DNA of 8,954 nucleotides from contig CAYMOU010000090.1 in the NCBI GenBank assembly GCA_964392115.1, positions 1-8,954 on the forward strand, given 5' to 3'. The notes under the pieces are model-generated. The model searched no databases. It was not told where the DNA came from and worked only from the letters and a program-made list of their open reading frames with translations. The DNA comes from CAYXWM01 sp964392115. GTDB lineage: Bacteria > Bacillota > Clostridia > Lachnospirales > WRBF01. Position numbers and translations under genes: made by a program. The stretch's first letter is position 1. Each line of letters begins with the position of its first letter. Shown here piece after piece: positions 5,442 to 8,954 of this stretch.

Positions 5442-7772
5442 TTAACGTATCATGGGGTATACCGCAAGTTCCTTACCACCGTCCTTTATTTGAACGGTTA
5501 CCGCACCCTTTTCAACGGTGCTGAAATAGGGAATGTTCATATCCTTTAAACGTTCTGTTACTTCTTTTGAGGGATGCTTGTACATATTACCCACTCCGGC
5601 GCTTACAATGGCTGCTTTGGGCGACACGGATTTCAAAAACTCCTCGGTGCTTGAATGTTTGGATCCGTGGTGAGCAAGCTTGATTACTTCGCAGTTTAGG
5701 TTGTCTCCTTGGGCAAGCACTGCCTTTTCAGTGTTTTTGCCGGTGTCTCCGGTAAACAGAAAATCAGCCCGGCCATAACTGAATTTTAGTATCAGGCTGT
5801 TATCGTTAGGGTTGCCAAAGTCCTTGGTTGGCGACAGGGACAGGAATTTCAGCTCTCCATCCGTAAGCATTTCGTGTTGCTTCATATTTATAAAGGGTAT
5901 ATTATTTTCCTCGAAAAGTTTAAGCATTTTTTTACGGTATTTTTCGCTATCCCAAGTACCTTCCTTAGAATATACCCCTGCTATCTGCTTGTTGCCTATT
6001 ATTTCTTCCAATCCTTTGGAATGGTCTTTGTCAAAGTGGCTGATGAAAACACCGTCGATTTTATGTATACCCTTCATATTAAGATAAGGTAAAATAACCG
6101 ACTCACCGTAGCCGCTGTTTCCGCAATCCACTATATACACCTTTCCGGTTGCTTCTATTATAAAGCTGTCGCCTTGGCCTACATCCATCATTGTTACCGT
6201 AGGGATTTGGAAAATCGGCTTAATTAAACTAACTACCACAAGGGCAACAAAAAAGCAAGCGGAATATTTTAGGTGTTTAAACTTCTTTTTGCTGATTATC
6301 AGATACAAAACCGCCAAAGCCGTAAACCATAGGGAAATCTCCAAAAAGGACGGCTGTCCTATAAGAATTTTCGCAAAAGGCAGTTCCCTGAAAAAGCTTG
6401 AAATCCATTCATAGGCTTTCAGTAGGGTCAAAATCCCACCGCCCAGAATTACCGCCAATTCCGAAACCACCAAACCCACAACCCCGGCCACCATTCCCAA
6501 AGCCACAGTAAGGCAAACCGTGGGAATGATTATAAGATTGGTCAAAACGGAGTATGTGGCGTAATAGTTGAATTGACAGGCGATAACCGGGGCATTTGCA
6601 ACCTGTACCGCAACAATCAGAGCAAGAGCCTTGTTTAAATAATTAAATTGAAACAGCACTTTGCCCGGTTTATACCTTTTTAGGTAGCTAAAAAATTTCA
6701 GCATAGGCTCATAACCGTAACCTATACCGAAAACCGAAGAATACGTGAGCAGAAATCCCGTATTCCACAGATAAAAGGGTTGGAACAGTAGCAAGGCTAT
6801 ACAGGAAAAGGCTACTGACGACAGCATATCATAATCACGCCTGAAAAGCCTAGCAAAAGCCAAAATGCCAAACATGGTAACCGCACGAACCGTAGAAACA
6901 GAACTGCCGGTTAAAAGGCAATACAAAACCAACAGGAACAAAGCAGGTATGCCGGCGAAACGTCTTTTTATAAACAGTGCAAAAAGTCGCTCAAAACACA
7001 GACACAAAACGGTAATGTGAAGACCACTTATAACCAATATATGGTATATTCCGGCCTCCTTATAAATATGGGAGATTTCTTCGTCCAAGTCGGACTTATC
7101 GCCTAAAATCATGGATTTAATAACGGCGGCTTCTCGTTGGGGCAGAGCATTATCGAATACGGCAGAGATTTTTTCACGGATTTCATACAGATATGTATTT
7201 AAGTCTTGACTTATTTCGCCCTTGGAAACCACCTTTGGGAACATTTTGTAGTCTACGCTCCGGGCTTTTAAGTAGGTGTATTCGTCAAAACCGCCGGGGT
7301 TTCTGACCGGCGAAGGGTGAAGCAAACCGCCCTTAACAACCACTTGCTGACCTACCCGGACTTCCTCTCCCTTTTCCAAAACTGCCTTAAAGTTGATTTC
7401 CGTTTCGTGCTGCTCAGTATCGGTTTTTATAAGGTAAGTTTCTGCCTCTATCCTTTGCCGCCCGGAGGCTGTGCCGGATATATCCGTAACTTTTGCTAGG
7501 ACGGTTAATTCCGTGCCTGAATTTGCGTAGGCTTCAAGTATAGGATCGGACGGTTGAATAACGGCAGCCGTTCTGAAAACCCCTAAGCCAAAGAATACAA
7601 TAAACATAAACACGGCTAGGGTTTTAAATTTCACATACAGGCAGAGGCACAGGCATAATCCCAATAAAAAAAATACCGTAAGCCCAACCGTATCGCCTGC
7701 AAATCTTGCGACAACTATACTCGCAACTGTATACAAAAGGGATAAAACTAACGGTCTGTTCATGGTATTCAT
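5442..7772 (-). CDS. comEC: DNA internalisation competence protein ComEC/Rec2
   Basis: ComEC forms the membrane channel that carries single-stranded DNA into the cell during natural transformation. All three family parts are intact in 776 residues, the same length as B. subtilis ComEC. Residues 8-70: paired N-terminal helices; about 80-180: DUF4131-type OB region with NPGGFDEYTYLKA (158-170); about 210-495: Competence domain with GIYHILVISGLHI (241-253), LLTGSSVSTVRA (286-297) and NTGFLLTYSSVFGI (337-350); 526-776: metallo-beta-lactamase-like domain with DVGQGD (530-535), SHFDKDH (578-584), TGD (674-676) and AHHG (700-703), so the metal ligands are kept. Start choice is open: ATG 7772 abuts the weak AAGTAG, whereas ATG 7763 (Met4) has it at 9 nt. 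Presence of the gene suggests, but does not prove, competence; comEA is not in view. Confidence 0.96.
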   Translation of the reverse strand: MNTMNRPLVLSLLYTVASIVVARFAGDTVGLTVFFLLGLCLCLCLYVKFKTLAVFMFIVFFGLGVFRTAAVIQPSDPILEAYANSGTELTVLAKVTDISGTASGRQRIEAETYLIKTDTEQHETEINFKAVLEKGEEVRVGQQVVVKGGLLHPSPVRNPGGFDEYTYLKARSVDYKMFPKVVSKGEISQDLNTYLYEIREKISAVFDNALPQREAAVIKSMILGDKSDLDEEISHIYKEAGIYHILVISGLHITVLCLCFERLFALFIKRRFAGIPALFLLVLYCLLTGSSVSTVRAVTMFGILAFARLFRRDYDMLSSVAFSCIALLLFQPFYLWNTGFLLTYSSVFGIGYGYEPMLKFFSYLKRYKPGKVLFQFNYLNKALALIVAVQVANAPVIACQFNYYATYSVLTNLIIIPTVCLTVALGMVAGVVGLVVSELAVILGGGILTLLKAYEWISSFFRELPFAKILIGQPSFLEISLWFTALAVLYLIISKKKFKHLKYSACFFVALVVVSLIKPIFQIPTVTMMDVGQGDSFIIEATGKVYIVDCGNSGYGESVILPYLNMKGIHKIDGVFISHFDKDHSKGLEEIIGNKQIAGVYSKEGTWDSEKYRKKMLKLFEENNIPFINMKQHEMLTDGELKFLSLSPTKDFGNPNDNSLILKFSYGRADFLFTGDTGKNTEKAVLAQGDNLNCEVIKLAHHGSKHSSTEEFLKSVSPKAAIVSAGVGNMYKHPSKEVTERLKDMNIPYFSTVEKGAVTVQIKDGGKELAVYPMIR

Positions 7773-7791
7773 CTACTTTATCGTTATAATT

Positions 7792-7859
7792 ATTAAAACC
7801 TTGAGGGAAACTTTTCTTAATAAAAAAGCTTCCCTCAAACTCGCCTCAAAAAGACTTTA
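7792..7859 (+). repeat. Palindromic intergenic repeat, copy 3 (gerMN-comEC gap)
   Basis: ATTAAAACCTTGAGGG opens the element and CCTCAAAAAGACTTTA closes it. The stem 7801-7817 with 7822-7838 pairs throughout except A7810 x C7829 and C7816 x A7823; both become G.U wobbles in minus-strand RNA. Compared with copy 4 two pairs differ on both sides (7804/7835 and 7807/7832), keeping pairing. A second, weaker pair AAAAGAC (7849-7855) with GTCTTTT (7876-7882), overlapping the right end, could slow or end minus-strand transcription after the gerMN-like gene. Confidence 0.85.
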
Positions 7860-7892
7860 ATATAGGTTACTTTAGGTCTTTTCAGTTATTTA

Positions 7893-8846
7893 TCACTGTT
7901 TATCAACTATATCCGTATTCTTTTCCAATGGTTTTGAAAGGTCGAATTCGCCTTCTTTGTATTGGGGCTTTTCGGATTCTATTAGGAATTGTACTTTTTT
8001 AACTGAGCTTAGTTCCGTCAGGGAGTTTACTATGGAATAAATAGCAAGTTCCTGTTGCGGCGTGGTGGCTAACTGTTTGTTTAAGAATTCCGCACTTAGG
8101 TTTAGGTAGCAAATACCCTCGTCTGTTTTAACCTCACGAACCTTTGTGCCTTGGGGTATGGTTGGCAACAGGCCTTGGCTTGATGGGCCGATGATGAGTT
8201 CTTCGGCTATATATGCCTCTATGGGTAGATCTTTCACACGGACAGTTCGAGATTCCGTTGCCAGTGTGCCGGTGCCTTCTTTAATAAAGTACAGCTTAAC
8301 GGTACGGTGGTTTAAGGGTTCCGGCGGTATATTTGTATGGATAATGACGTTTTTACGGTTTTGCAGACCCATAGGCTTACCGGCTTGAGTCAGCAGTTCT
8401 TGTCCGTTTACGTAAATGTGTATGTCTTGTATGAATTCCAGGTCTGTCATGGTCCACACCAGAGAGCCACGGAAAAACAGTTCCTCCAAAGGGCTCATAT
8501 TGTTATAGTTGCCGGAGAATTCTATTTCCAGAATGGAGTCGTTGACGATTCGTCCGTCTATGAATTCCACTTTGTCATTTACTGTTTTTACCAGTTTAGA
8601 ACCGGTAGGGCCTTCAAAGAGCGTTTTCAGCACTTTAGTAGCGATTTCTTTGTTTTCGCCGGGTTCCACATAGTGTAGTTCCGGTTCGATGCGGTTTGTT
8701 ACGGGGTTTAGGAAATATATATTAACCAAAAGTTTCTCTGTAGAACCGTTGTTATTTTTGGATAAAAAAGTCATAGCAATATAGGCGATTAAAGACACCA
8801 ATATTATAACCCCAAAGACACGCAGGTTCCTACTGAATTTCTGCAA
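7893..8846 (-). CDS. Membrane-anchored protein with two GerMN domains
   Basis: GerMN (sporulation/germination) domains occur in B. subtilis GerM, a lipoprotein needed for engulfment-stage sporulation and normal germination; the exact job of this protein is inferred. Numbered from TTG 8846 (317 residues): a membrane span at about 10-28 (VFGVIILVSLIAYIAMTF) with basic residues before it and no lipobox Cys, so it is a signal anchor with an outside domain; first GerMN repeat at about 40-155 (KLLVNIYFLNP...LFEGPTGSKLV...IHIYVNGQELL); second at about 182-292 (VKLYFIKEG...AEELIIGPSSQGLLPTIPQGT...VKKVQFLIE). Both have the Y-F...L..GP...L...IP/N signature. An acidic/lysine-rich tail follows. The in-frame GTG at 8855 lies inside the ribosome binding site AAGGTGA, so TTG 8846 with 8-nt spacing is preferred; the 3-codon difference does not change the domains. 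It is the first visible gene of the run leading into comEC. Confidence 0.87.
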   Translation of the reverse strand: MQKFSRNLRVFGVIILVSLIAYIAMTFLSKNNNGSTEKLLVNIYFLNPVTNRIEPELHYVEPGENKEIATKVLKTLFEGPTGSKLVKTVNDKVEFIDGRIVNDSILEIEFSGNYNNMSPLEELFFRGSLVWTMTDLEFIQDIHIYVNGQELLTQAGKPMGLQNRKNVIIHTNIPPEPLNHRTVKLYFIKEGTGTLATESRTVRVKDLPIEAYIAEELIIGPSSQGLLPTIPQGTKVREVKTDEGICYLNLSAEFLNKQLATTPQQELAIYSIVNSLTELSSVKKVQFLIESEKPQYKEGEFDLSKPLEKNTDIVDKQ

Positions 8847-8850
8847 TAAT

Positions 8851-8861
8851 TTCACCTTCTT
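8851..8861 (-). promoter_or_regulatory. Ribosome binding site that decides the gerMN-like start
   Basis: On the minus strand AAGAAGGTGAA spans 8861-8851. AAGGTGA matches the 16S 3' end, and the in-frame GTG (8855-8853) is part of it. The in-frame TTG at 8846 lies 8 nt beyond AAGG. The same arrangement occurs before rny. A start at GTG 8855 would have almost no Shine-Dalgarno sequence. Confidence 0.55.
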
Positions 8862-8891
8862 TAAGGCTTTCGGAGTGTATGGACGGGAAAG

Positions 8892-8954
8892 ATTAAGACC
8901 TTGGGGAAAACTTTTTCTGAAGAAAAAGTCTTCCCCAAACCCCTTTCAAAAAGA
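8892..8954 (+). repeat. Palindromic intergenic repeat, copy 4, cut by the window edge
   Basis: The best-preserved copy: ATTAAGACCTTGGGG, stem 8901-8918 with 8921-8938 (18 pairs, one A x C mismatch at 8909/8930 that is U.G in minus RNA), then CCCCTTTCAAAAAGA running to the last base. The closing CTTTA block seen in copies 2 and 3 is expected just outside. It lies upstream of the gerMN-like gene. No promoter for that gene is visible between 8862 and 8954. Confidence 0.87.

Noticed and set aside
7783..7811. TATAAC as a promoter for comEC inside the repeat copy
   Set aside because: No acceptable -35 lies 16-18 nt upstream; the match is expected in this AT-rich spacer.

Overview
The window looks like chromosomal housekeeping DNA from a low-to-mid GC Gram-positive bacterium, most likely a Clostridia-type (Bacillota) spore former. 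The grounds are RNase Y with an N-terminal membrane anchor, a ComEC/Rec2 followed by holA, a GerMN-domain (sporulation/germination family) membrane protein, a DUF1540-type cysteine peptide, and strong AGGAGG ribosome binding sites. I cannot name a genus.

Layout, left to right. The 3' seven-eighths of groEL (+) enters from the left edge and ends at 1430. It is followed by a degenerate copy of a palindromic repeat and then a hairpin terminator that also closes a tiny minus-strand DUF1540 gene (1684-1836). A 213-bp divergent intergenic region separates that gene from a 54-residue, two-helix, cysteine-ended membrane peptide on the plus strand (2050-2214). Neither micro-gene is long enough for ordinary ORF cut-offs, and both carry the same 16-nt translation-initiation block. 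A strong minus-strand terminator (2261-2322) then ends the rny unit.

From 2427 to the right edge all genes are on the minus strand, in transcription order: gerMN-like gene, comEC, holA, a 362-bp gap, rny. The gap holds two sigma-A-like promoters facing rny and an AT-rich inverted repeat, so rny probably has its own transcription unit. gerMN, comEC and holA are separated by about 100-120 bp gaps. Each gap, and the region upstream of gerMN, holds one copy of a 62-68 bp palindromic repeat whose best two copies show compensatory base changes.

Functionally: GroEL folds proteins; RNase Y starts mRNA decay at the membrane; HolA (delta) opens the sliding clamp within the clamp loader; ComEC is the membrane channel for single-stranded DNA during transformation; the GerMN protein is probably an envelope or sporulation factor. 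I see no phage, transposase, CRISPR, tRNA or rRNA, and no clearly new defence or metabolic system. The most unusual material is the intergenic repeat family, the divergent micro-gene pair and the rny leader.
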